Source: Cryphonectria parasitica EP155 (lineage: Eukaryota > Ascomycota > Sordariomycetes > Diaporthales > Cryphonectriaceae). Taken from it: a stretch of DNA of 64,000 nucleotides. Shown piece by piece: positions 45,668 through 57,400 of this stretch. Where the stretch lies: positions 6,510,001 to 6,574,000 of the forward strand of contig NW_024468909.1 of NCBI RefSeq assembly GCF_011745365.1, written 5' to 3'. Numbering within the stretch: position 1 is the first letter of the stretch; each line of letters opens with the position of its first letter. The notes beneath the pieces were generated by a model. It saw only the letters and a program-made list of their open reading frames with translations. It was not told where the DNA came from and did not search any database. The translations under genes were made by a program, and so were the position numbers.

Positions 45668-47299
45668 TATTTCCATTGGGAGGAAATGTTTTTTTGTTTT
45701 GTTTTTTTTATTTATTTCCTGTCGTGAGCAGCATGGTGTGCGTGCATACTTTGATCTGCGGAGTTCTAGGCCTGTAGTCCCCTTTATTGTTCTTCTTGAT
45801 ATGACGGTAATGAGAGCTCCAGCGGTTGAGCAATTGCACTCAACCCATGTTTCTGGCCTGAAGCTGTGCCCTTTGGACAGGTGTTTGAGAAGTTAATGCA
45901 TGGTCTGTGTCCTGAACAGAGGCGAACGGTGTCGAGACGGACAACGAAACGGTGGTGTTAGCGGTGAGACGGAAGGGTCAAGACCCTGGTGGCCCCCGTC
46001 GACGACTTCGATCTGGTCTGGCTGCATACCATCTCGAGTGAATGTCTGGCATAGCAAGGAGCGGGTTGTTGTCCCATATGGAGACCCACATATAAGTATG
46101 GAACTATCGGACTATCGAGGCTTGACCAGTACTTGTCAGGCCAGGGCTGGGGGGCCTGGGCCTAGATGTCGTGGAGAAAGACGAGTATACGGGTTACTGG
46201 TATTGCGACACAAGGCTCGGAACCTGGATGCCGTACATCAGTTTCCTCTCCACCCCTCACGGGATCGTCGGTCTCGCTACAATGCAGAGTGTCATGATTT
46301 CCCCCCAAAATTAAAAACAGTCAGCTGCAGGACCAGAGTGGCTGTGGGAACAACTGTCCATACGTCCAGTCGAGCCGCCCGGAAGAAGCGGCCTTTCCAT
46401 ACACAACATCAGCAGATCGGCTGTGCATGTGCCGCGCCAGAAGTAGGAGGAGACAAAAAAAGAAAAGGAGACCCTGCGATCTCTTGCTTTTTTGGGGTTG
46501 TCTCGACACTATCATCACGCGCCCAGCCACGTAGGCCGCCACGAAAGCGAGAGCAACTATAGTCTACATGCTGTACATGACACCATATATGCAACAAACA
46601 GGGCATACACAGTAAGAGAACTTTCCAAGTCGCAGCCGGGGGGGGGGGGTTGGCGGCGGGGTAGATTTTGGCTTTACCATAATACCAGGCGCATAATAAC
46701 GGTGAGTCCACCAGGGGTCCATGGACTGTTCCAGCCTCGAGAGCAAAATTCGGTTGACTATCTCTGGAGAGGGGAAATGATGGAATGGCCCAGATTCCGG
46801 GCCAAGGCAGAGAGAGAAGGACAGAGAGAGATTGAAATGAAAGCTGGGAATGCCCTCACATTTGCGGAGAGCCTTGTTCACAGACCATTGTCCCCCATGT
46901 CATGGTCGGTCCAGCTGGTCGGGACCAAGCCGATTTCGGGTTGAATTCGAGACGATCAAAGGGTCTAGGCCCTCGGCGACAGTTTTCCGAATCGTGGCGA
47001 TCACCGTATAAGTTTCCGATCTCGACGACGCTCTGATCTCATTTGGGGAACAAGGCCTTTTCTGGGCATGTATGAAGTTATTCCCAACTCTGTTCCTTCC
47101 CTGGGCCTGTCCAGATTTCTCATGCACCCCCCCTCACTCCTCCTCCTCCGCTACTATGACGAGCCCTTCTCCACCATCACGAAATTTGACGGTACCGCGT
47201 AGACCGCCTCCTCTTTGCCTTCCTCCAGACTCGTCCATCCAACCCCCATTCCTCGTCCTCCTTCTTCCTTCTCAAGCCTCACCTTGCTCACCGTGCTTT

Positions 47300-47318
47300 C
47301 CCCCCCCCCCCCCCCCCC
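47300..47318. repeat. 19-nt C homopolymer
   Basis: The longest of about twenty G/C homopolymer runs of 9 nt or more in the window. All those listed here lie between genes, except one in a clpP intron. Confidence 0.95.
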
Positions 47319-47665
47319 AAATCCAAGAAAGGATGCTGAAAACAAAAATATGTTACAGGGCCCGTGCTGCTAGCCGCCTACGATATACGCGTCCAGGGAC
47401 GTCATAGTAAGACCCTGCGTCACTAGTTGCACCAGCTCGGCCGTCATGAAAAAAAAAAATCCTGCAGGACCCTGATGGGTGGTCCCTTAAGATGGCGGTG
47501 GGGGGCCCTGACCAGTAAATCATCCGTGACGAGCTTCCCAGAGGAATAGGTTGAATGACCGGCACAAGGCTCGGAGAACCTCGGCGCAAGGAAGGCTTCT
47601 TGTCTTGGGCATGTTTTCTTCACCCACTTTGCAGCCAGCTATTGTGTGGCTGCGTCACCGTGATG

Positions 47666-47689
47666 GTGTGTGTGTGTGTGTGTGTGTGT
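47666..47689. repeat. (GT)12 microsatellite
   Basis: A GT dinucleotide tract in the gene-poor right arm. Confidence 0.9.
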
Positions 47690-49960
47690 AGTGAGATAAG
47701 TGAGAAGAGGGACGCAGCAGCTTGCTACCCAAGGGGTTGCAACTGCAGCACACAGACATCAATATTACTATCTATATCCAGAAGCTGCTGATTAGGTGCA
47801 TTGATCAGACATGATAACCACCTAAGATGAATCTGATCGTCATTCCCGCCCTCATAAAATCACAGCATTTCGCGCAGCATGCACACACACATACATGACA
47901 AAATGAGCTCCCATCTCTCGTCTTCCGCCCTCTGACCCGTCCAAAAAGAGAGGTCAGTGTGGAAATGGGGGTGTGGGGGTGGGTTGAAACGATGATGCCA
48001 GGGAGCTCGTATGCCACGACACACTACCCTGCTGCACGATGAGGTCAGATCTAGGGCTGGGGTCGTCCAGGCGCGGCAGGCTACTACAGTCTGGAGAAAA
48101 AGAGAAGAGAGAGGGGAAGGGGGCCGAATTGACTGGCTACCGTTTGCCCTATGATGTGCCGGAGCTATGCAGGCCAGTAGCACCCCCTTTGGAGGCGGGG
48201 GGGGGGAGGGGGTTGGGTGGAAGCGTCATCAAAGAAAGAAAAAGAGAAATCCTATGGACGACGTGATGGACACATCACAGAACGAGGCCGAAGATCTTCG
48301 CGAAAAGAGAAGTGATGATACTCAGGTCGACGTGGTTCAAGTGCCCTCGTGATGCGTGCTTCTGAAGCCAAGGTCTTATGGATCGGTTGCTGATCTTGCC
48401 TGTTTTCTTGGACCCTGGGGGGGGGGGTTTATTTTATTTTGTTATTATTATTATTTTCCTCTCCTTCTCTTTATTTCTATGGCTGAGCGAGGACTTGGTT
48501 TGGGTTGGGTGGGCCTTTACGGGTGTCAGGCCGGGGGGTTAGTGGTGGTCAGCAAGAGACCGTCGCCTGGGAATAGCATCTCGGTCTTTGTACTACTACG
48601 TGACTAGTGTGCGCGTGGTTGGTGGTATTGCGTTCTGCAGGCCGTCTGTCACCACAAAAGCGGCCGTGCCTTTTTCTTTTCCTTTTATCTCTTCTCTGTG
48701 CTCGGAGAGGGTTTGAGTAAAAAGTGGCATATGAGTGCCAAGGTTACAATACCATTCTTGTGACTCGTAATTGAGACCTGTTTGGCCCTCAATGCTGCTG
48801 GCGCTTTTGTGTGTGTGCTAGTCTTTTGTGTCTCTTGACGTAGAGACGAGACAATAAGGTCCTCCTTTCCGTTTCCTTCTAACCCCAAGAGAGTCCAAGA
48901 TGATGGTTCACGATGATGTCGTTGTGCATTAGCAAAGTAAGTACCATAGTACGGATTCCGTCCGAACGGTACACAAGTACTCTGGTACATGAAGCAACCC
49001 TCTCGAGTCAGAGTCAAGAGTACAAGTTATGATCCATGGAGCCAGATGCAATATGCAAATATGCCGCTGAACTGTACAGGCAGTGCATATTCCTCTGATA
49101 TTCGATCCAATCCATTCTTCGCTGCGCCCCCCAGTTTCCAAGTCTCCAGTCTCGCATGCGCAACAGAAGCAAAGGACGCTCGGCGCGTGCCCGCTGTCAA
49201 AACGGGGGAGGGGGGGGGTGGAATAATGGGGCCCCTGTACCCTATTCTTGCTGTCCCCCCTGTCAGCATGGTACCCTGATTCGTCCGGCTCCAACTGCCA
49301 GCAGAGCAAGACAAAAAGGACAAAAGAGAAGAAAGAAGAAGAAAAAGAGGCAAGTGGAGAAGAGAAAAGAGAGGCTGGAACTGTCCAGCCAGAGAAATCG
49401 AACGAGTTTCGCATATGCAACTTGTTCCGCCTAACCCATCGTAGGAAAAAAAGACGCACCCGCACCGTGGTGCTGGCATGCCATCTTGAGGTGGGACCCT
49501 TGCTACTGTTCCCTCTCTCCATCATGCCCCCTTCTCGCTTGTTTTGCCGGATGCTCAGGTCGCCGAGCGAGTCTTGCTGTGCGACTTCTTGCAGTTCTGC
49601 AAAGCTCCCCAGCTCGCCCAGGCTGAGTAGCAGAGCTGCTGCACTGTACCGCTGCTAATACTACTAGGTGCCTGGTAAGGGGGGTCGTAGCAAGGGGTGA
49701 GAGAGGAAAGAGAGAGCGCGCGGGCGGCGGGCGCGACATGAGTGGTTGTGGTCGTGCTTTTCCCCCCCTCCCCCAGCAGGTGCGATTCGCTTCTGCAAGC
49801 CTGGTAAGCTGAGAGAGAGGCGCCCCTCTCCTCCTCCTCTTTGATGCACCATGCCCGGCCGCCCGACGCATCTCTCTCTTCCCATCCTTACAGCCAACCG
49901 TTTCAATAGGGCGAAAGAAAGAAGAGCTATTCAATAAATAGCTGGGGGACCCGGCGGCGG

Positions 49961-49984
49961 CTGCTGCTGCTGCTGCTGCTGCTG
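49961..49984. repeat. (CTG)8 trinucleotide repeat
   Basis: A perfect 24-nt CTG tract in the gene-poor right arm, not inside a supported coding frame. Confidence 0.95.
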
Positions 49985-50000
49985 GGGGAAGGGGAGGGGG

Positions 50001-53000
50001 GTGATTAGTTGTTCAGGTGATGCAAGTGTTCAAAAGAGGGAAAAGAAAGGCGACGCGCCAGCCCTTGAATGGGGAGATTGGCGCCTTGCTGCCACGTCTT
50101 CGTTTTCGCCTTCAACAAGTGTTGAGCTTGTACTCGTCCTCCTCTTTCTCCTCCCCCTCCTGCTGCAGAATCGCCCAGGGGCCAAGGTCTATCTGGCCCC
50201 CCCCCCCTTCTCGCGACTGCCTGACTGACTGGGAGCTGCGCGACCTTCTGATCTCTGGCGGTGGAGTGCCCTTCTCCGTTTTCTCATCGCATTGTACTAT
50301 CCAAGTAAGGGCTCTCGTGCTGAGGCGGGCCAGCGCGTCCAGGGTTCCACATGGGGCATCGACCATGGATGAGGGTATGTATCATGGTACAAAGCAGGTT
50401 ACCCGAAAGTCTTGGAGTATATGCAACGGTCCTCCAGCCTGTCCGTCCCAAGACGTCCAAGAGGTCTAGACCACCAAAGACCCCGTTCCCCCAGAAAGAA
50501 ACCAAGGAGAAATTGTTGGCGGCGGCGACTTACAGACCTTGGTCGTAGTTCACTACGTAGTCCTATAATGCAGCCCTGCTAAGGGGGGAGGAGGGAGGAC
50601 TATGACGCCCCCTCAGGGTCGTTCGTCTCGGGAGGGCCAAGGTTTGAGGTGTCCTCAAGTCATCTATCTAGCTTTAGTTGACTGACTAGTCGGAGATTTA
50701 ATTGTTTTAATGCAGATATACTATAGTAGTCACTATGTTATGTCTCTTATATTCATGTCCCTTTTACTTTTTAACTTTTCCCCCTTCCCCTGGCCAGAAA
50801 TCCCCACATCACGACCCTTATGGGCGCTAAAAGTTTTGAAGGGGGTTCGTTCATCAGAGCCCACATTGGAAGGCAGGGGGGGGGGGGGAATGATAGAAGA
50901 GAAGCCCGAGAACAAGTGCAAAGAGCCAGCACCCCAGAGAGGGGACCCCCCACAGCCTGCCCCAGAGGAAGGGAGGGCTGCTCAGCTCAGCCCAACCCAA
51001 CCAAGTAAAAAAAAGATTGAGGTTTGCTGATCGCTACCTGACCCAGCCACGGATCTTCACCGTTCGATCCGCATTCGTTTTCGTTCCGCCCAACGTGGTA
51101 AAGAAGAAAGAGAAGAAAAAAAATAGAAGAACAAATGGAACCACGGCGGCAACAGTAGTAGCACAGCCCAGCTTCAGGCACAGGCTGGCAGGGTAGGGGT
51201 TGGCGGGAGCTTGATATTTCGCGGAAAAGGGCGCGTCGCGAATCCCCGTATTTTTCTTTCTTTTTTTTCTTCTGTCTATGGATGCATCAATGGGCATTGT
51301 GGGGGGGGGGGGGGAGAAGGAATCGGGCTACCTCCCGATCTCCTCAAACCCTTCACACCGTTTCCATGTCAATCCTCGCTTAAGTTCATTAGGTATCATT
51401 GCAGAGCTGCCTGATCGACAAAGCTCCTGTCAGGAGCCTTGCCCTGTTCTGGTGAATCGATTGATGGCTTGATTGGGTGCGCGAGTAGATAGGGCTTTGG
51501 GTGTAAATCATGGGGGAGAGGAAGGATAGTTAGTGGGTGGGAGACAACAATGGTCAAATGGGCTTCGGAAGATCGACGAGTGGCGACACCAAACACCGTC
51601 GAACACAGCCTTTTGAGCGTCCCCAAAAGTCACACGCCAAGCGTCAGCTCTCTTTCGGGAAGTTTTTGCTGTGGGGGAAATACCAGCTAGTGGTGGCTTT
51701 TTTGCCCAGCGTCGCACGGATCTTCCCTACCCACTACACCACATGCCGAAACAATACCATATAAAAAAAGATTATGAACGACGTGGCTGTGCGACGGGAG
51801 GACCGGACACAGCGGGAACAGAAAAAAAAAAAGTATGTGTTGCGTGGTTTTCTTTGAAACAATCACCACCGGTCAGGCAATTTTGGAAAATCCCCCTCCC
51901 CCCCTGAACAACCAAAGTCTCTTTTCTCGATACCGAATCGTGCCAACAACCGGTCTGGCCGAGACCGAGCACTATAGTATGAACTCCTCGTACGTTGGGT
52001 GCACCTTTTGTGGGTGACTGTCACCGTTGCGAGGGTGCGGGGGGGGGGGGGAAGGGTGGCATGTAACATGGCATAAACCTAATACAAACAAAAGCAGAAC
52101 CACGGGATGCCCCATGTCCCATGTCCCACGCCCAATAGAACCCAGCCCAACCTTGGAAGAAAAAAATTAGCGAGAAGAGAAAAAAGAAGAAAAGCCACAC
52201 TAGTCGGGCGAGGCTGGGGTGTCAATTCCGTGATGCCCAACGCATCACTGCAGCGAAGAAGATGAAGAAATGACGGCGCACACCGAGGGAGCGAGCTTCG
52301 CGCCGCGAACAAACTGTGAGTAGGGACTAACGCGGGAAAATAGAGAGATTGAGTTCCCGAGTCACCCGCAGGCCCTATAGCTGCTGCGGTCATGTAACAA
52401 TCACCTAGCCTCGACCGCCGGAGTGGTCGGGATGTCTCTTCTCTCAAATCATAATCGTATCATGCAGGGTAGTGTGTATGCATTTTTTACAACATGCAAC
52501 GGGTGGGGAAGAAGAAAAACAAGAAGATCAGAAGGACCAACTGTTGTAGATTTGTTCACGTGTGGGGGATGTAGTGTAATCAATGCATCAATTTTGGTAG
52601 CCTGATCTGAGAAGACTTCTTGATTTTGTTGAAATGCTAGTTTTTCTGTATCCGTATATGCTATGTAGAAAAAGTAGATTTCGTGAACACAAGTTCCAAC
52701 CTCCTCCTCCCTGCCAAAGTCCATGCGCAAAGAATGCTCGCTGTCATACATGTAAATACGCAAGAATTGAAATCTGAGCCACCTCATCAAGAGTATGTAC
52801 AACTCGGGGGGGGGGGGGTATTCGCTGCGATAGAAAACAACATCATGATCTCGTAGGAAAAACGAAGCGCTATGATAATTTCCCAGTCCATGCAAAGAAA
52901 AAAAAGTAGATATCCTGCCCCGCAAGATGTGCGCCCAGAATATACAACAAAGAGAACGTGAAGCCAAACCTGGCTGGATTGGGGTGTATGTGTACAGGAG

Positions 53001-54165
53001 AGCGGACGCGGAAAGGACGTCAGTGGCTGTACGCCACGCCAAAGAGGCCATGATAAATAGGTTGATGCGGGAGCCAAGCCCCATCAGGTACTTTTGTAGG
53101 GTTCCCCTCATTTCTCATCATCAAGATGGTCGTTGACGAGATGGGCTGTCGGCAAGCAGATGATAGGCGTGAATGGTCATTTGGTCCATCGTCAATGAAA
53201 GTGTCGACGTAGGGCTGCTCGCGTGTTTCATCATCGTAGATCGTGGGGTATCCGACTCAGTCTGTATAGTGACTGACAAGTTGTGGAGAAATGGGAGATT
53301 AGGATGCCGGGAGTTTGTGGTTGCTGAATTTTGTTGTCTCCTTCGTCTTCAGTTCTTTTTTCTTTCTTGTTTCCCAAGTCAAGCGATGCCGACTTGCCCG
53401 TGAACAGGTCCTCTGACGCAATTGGCTGAAGTCTGTTGCAAGATAGCCATTGGGCAAGAGACCGAACTGGCTGCGGCACCCGCTAGGTCCGCTTTTCTTC
53501 TTCCCCCTCCCACAAAACGCTGATTGCGCGGCCTCTCCGAACTCCACTAGCCTGGATGTACTGCACAAGCGCCGACAAACACAAAATTATGTGTCTCGAG
53601 GCCGCCTCACCCGGATGGTTGTTGATAGACAAGATTGGAGAGTTGTGTATCTGCCAAGCCTTGCGTTTCTCGAGTGGTCCGCGGTCCTGTATGGGGTAGT
53701 ACCCCCTTGGTCGAGTCCGCGATCGTCGTTTCTCCTCATAAGTATGTCCCCACTTTATCTACCCCCAAGCAGCGTCTTCTCCATTCCCGAGAGATCTTGC
53801 AGCTATATCGTGGATGATCCTGCCGATCAACCCAGAGTCTGGAACAGAGACGAAGGTACTGCCATCTCGTCTTATTTGTTCAATCCTCTCATCACCCTAT
53901 CCGAAGTGAAGGGCGAGCTCCTTCGCGGCTGTTGTTGAGTCGGCGACAGAGCAATCAGCCCACAAGACTGGGAGTGTGCAACTGGTAGAGCTGATGGGTT
54001 GCCATGGGTATGTGCGTATGTGTGTGTCTGTCTCTGTGAGAGAGAGGGTGCGAGTTAATTGAGGTCCCGTGGTGGCTTTGCTTCGTGGTCGAGGAGCAAT
54101 TGGGACAGCTGGTGCATGCATTGTCGTTGCCGTGTTGCCCAGATCCCCTTCCTCCATGTCTTCAT
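50001..54165. other. Gene-poor right arm, part 2
   Basis: No supported gene. G/C runs lie at about 50197-50207, 50876-50888, 51301-51314, 52039-52051 and 52806-52818. Frames such as 52449-53111 (-) and 53450-53938 (+) were examined and show no recognisable domain. Confidence 0.55.
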
Positions 54166-54423
54166 TCATCGGTAGCCGGTCGCTCTCGCACACTTGTCAC
54201 AGTAGAAGATGCCAGTGCCGACGGGGATCATGCCATACATGCTAGGGGAGTCGGTCGAGGTCATCTCCACCTCACGGGCACACCTCATACACCGGATGAT
54301 CTCGATGCTGACAACAGGGCGGTCCATACTGACGCGTACAGAGCTGGAAGAGAAGTCTGAGTCTGAGGAAGAGCAGGAGGAGGAGCTGCTGAAGGACTTC
54401 TTTGGTGGTCTTGTGGAGCCCAT
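54166..54423 (-). CDS. Small protein with two CxxC pairs (zinc-ribbon-like)
   Basis: A single exon of 85 residues with an ATG at 54423 and a TGA at 54166. The first 33 residues are Ser-rich and disordered (MGSTRPPKKSFSSSSSCSSS and on). Residues 38-85 are compact and conserved-looking: VSIEIIRCMRCAREVE, then MYGMIPVGTGIFYCDKCAR. The cysteine pairs C45/C48 and C75/C78 are 26 residues apart, as in a small zinc ribbon. Similar short proteins occur in filamentous ascomycetes as uncharacterised proteins (from memory). The role is unknown; nucleic-acid or protein binding is typical of such ribbons. The gene stands alone in a very large gene-poor region, with a striking palindrome cluster 420-560 bp upstream. 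An upstream exon cannot be excluded. Confidence 0.68.
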   Translation of the reverse strand: MGSTRPPKKSFSSSSSCSSSDSDFSSSSVRVSMDRPVVSIEIIRCMRCAREVEMTSTDSPSMYGMIPVGTGIFYCDKCARATGYR

Positions 54424-57400
54424 TATAACGGTTGTGTGGTGTTTGTATCGTAGTGCAGGTCCCGAGGCCTGGTGGTCTCTTGACTTGTGGTGTCTGGTGG
54501 AGGAGACGCAGCCCGATCCGAGGTGTTTGGTTGGAGGTTGGACACAAAGGTTTGTGGATGTTTCGTTGGTGGTGTGTGCTGGTAAGAGGAGACTTTATTT
54601 TGAAACTCTGGTCTTGAGAGGATTCAAGTAGTTGCTCGGTAGGTTGAGTGTTTTGTGCTTTATAGGTCAGGCGAGAGGGAGAGCAGGTGGAAGAACCAGC
54701 GTGTAGGAAGGGGGGCCTTGGAGGGGTCTTATGGATCGAGAGTTTTGGTGTACATCCCAGATATCAGAATGAGGACATGAGGGATCGGCATTTGAGTGAC
54801 CAGAACGGGGGGGCGGGCCCAGGAAGACCCAGCTGCGAAACGGTACGTACCTGCCACAGTACGTACCGCAGTACTGCAGTACCTTCGCTCTTCTGATCCC
54901 TCCCCCCCTGTCCACATCCAGAACGGCCCCTCTTGGCAAACCCTGGGCGGATCGAAGGTACGTACCCGAGTACGTACTGTGGAACCAGCCAGCAAAAGGG
55001 GGCTATGAAGGTGGGGATGCCAAGGGTCTGCATGTGCTGCGTGACTGTAGGAGAGATCGCTGTATAACATACTCTGGCCCCCTTTCTATGCGTTATACCA
55101 TACTATGCATGTAAACGACAGGAAACGGAGAAGAGTCGCCGTTCGTGACGCCGGAATACAATCCAACGAAGTCGCAGTAGCGAGGGCAGGGGCATTTACA
55201 TCAGACGACTCCAACGTTGCTGCTATTTCCGATTCACGCTCTCCCAACGTGGCTGCGCTTTTTCCTGCTGCGGGGCTGCGACTGCTGTTTGTTGTGCTTA
55301 TGGCTGCTGCTGCTATTCTCGCCTGCTGCCTAAGTAGCTACGTGAGAATCATGCACTGTTACAACTCCGCCATAGCAAGTGCCCGTCTGCATGCATGCGT
55401 GCGTGCGTGCGTGGGTCACCTTCCCACCACAGTACAGCAGATGAACCCCCGGGTCAATGGGAGCTCTGTGGTCGGTCCAGACGCGAAAAGCCAACTGGGT
55501 CTATATCCCGTGGACATCCACAGAACCCTTTATTCTTCCTTTTGTTTCTTTTTTTCTGGGTCCCACGGGAGAAGTATCCTATGGTAGAGGGGGGAGTATT
55601 GGGTGCCCGATTGTTAAGGATGATGCTTGCTCGCCGGCTCACTGCAATCATCCGGGGAGCATCAGGAGCGTGGCATCGATATTGAAACAAAGATGGGCCG
55701 CCGGAGATGGGCATTGTTGCAGAGAAAATGTCATGCGTCCGCGTTACCATGACAGAGGAACCACAAGTTTCACCATTCCCCGACTTTTCCGCGTGGACGA
55801 GTTCGTGCGTGAGTTGTTTTCTTCTATGGTTGTCATCCCGGCACGAAATTCCACCACACTCAGCGCGACCCCAGAAGGTTTGCGTAAGATGAAGCCACGC
55901 CGGATGTGTCGGGGGACAGACCATCTATTGTCTCGCCAAGAAAAATTCAGACATGCACAGCAGCTTCCTCCCCGCGTTGCTGGGTGAGAAATGCCCTTGG
56001 CTGTGTGGCTGGTATGGGCGGCAGGTAAGGTGTCTGCGCTTGTTTTGTTTGGGTCGAAGCGGGCGTTGCGTGTCTTGTCTACTACTGCACTGCAATCCCC
56101 GTGCGGACCGGGAGTACAATATGCAGTAATGCAGCACTCACCCAGACAGCTAGGCCAGACTGACCCCACCCTCCCTGTTGCTGAAGATTGGGAGGCAAAA
56201 CGTCGTCTTTTTGTTCTCGACCTCCCCCCCCCCCGCCTCTTTCCCCTCGAGATTACGGGCCCCTCCAGCCGGGCAGCGACCGTTTTGCGCGCCGAGAGGC
56301 CCGTTCACGAGCCGCGCGGGCGGTAACGGGACGTCCGGCGCAAGAAACAGAACTCTAAACCCCCTTCCCAAGGCAGGAGAAAGGAGAATTTCACGCTCCG
56401 AGGCCAGCGGCTGGTCATTGCGCAGAGGTTCTAGATGACCTGACAGTCGCGTGCAAACCTCTCCACCTCCTACTCCCTCCCTGTTGTGAAGTTGGAGGGC
56501 AGCATGCACTGGAGCTATGAAACGGTGGGGAAACTGGAGAAAACAGGGACGGGGGGAGGGTGGGCAGGCGAGTCCAGACTTTCTGATCCGCACCCAAATC
56601 TCAGATCCTCGGGTCCCCTGTTGTAGGCCGAGCGGGAGCACTTGAAGCGCCTACGGAATGACAAACCCTGCCGGCCAAAACCCGCCAACAGAGCCGGCTT
56701 GCCTGAAAGGTGGCACGGTTGGAAACCTGCAAACGGTTTGGCACTACTGCTGCTACTTGTGCATAGCGTTATGGGCCACCGTCGCGGCCTTGTTGCCCAG
56801 CAAAATCCTGCTCAGCTGCACAAATTGCGTATGCATGTACGTGGGCTAGACAGGTCCTATCTTGTGCCGCAGTGTGACAGTAGTGTCAGTAGCATCAGCA
56901 GCAGGGCGCAGATGTATCTGCAGCAGACTGATTGGCGGGCGATAGCTCATAATTTGCACTATGGTAAGCGTGTGTGTGCTGGGGGTGACAATGATTATGT
57001 TTTTAGGTGAGGTCTATCACGCACGAGGGACTAGACCTCGCTATGAGAATGTACTCCATCAGCACAGGTTTTCGCGGTGGAATGCTGCTGCTGCCTATGA
57101 GGGAGGAAGGGAGAATGTGTGGTGGTATAGTGACTTACGGTCAATTCACATTTCCAGTTAGATAGAGTTTCGAAGACGCATCATCGAAGATTTAGAGCTC
57201 CCTTTTCTCATCGTTTGATGACTCTGGGGAAAATAAACCAATGAATGCCACGTACGATTGCGTCGCTCGATTGTTGATGCTAGATCGGCAGGTTCATGGT
57301 CATCTCGGCATGATTGGCATGTCTGCACTGCGATCTCGATGTAAGGGAGGGGTGGGATGGACCCGATATCTTGCTATTTCGCATTTCCCTTGGGATCTCA

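Larger units (their letters stand above)
45668..50000. other. Gene-poor right arm, part 1
   Basis: No supported gene. G/C homopolymers lie at 46638-46648, 47300-47318 and 48417-48427, with (GT)12 at 47666-47689. A fourth GTACCATAGTA begins at 48941. Frames such as 45900-46562 (+) and 48929-49525 (-) look random in composition. Confidence 0.55.

Noticed and set aside
52449..53111. A 220-codon minus-strand frame
   Set aside because: No conserved motif, mixed hydrophobic and low-complexity content, and crossed by a G run.
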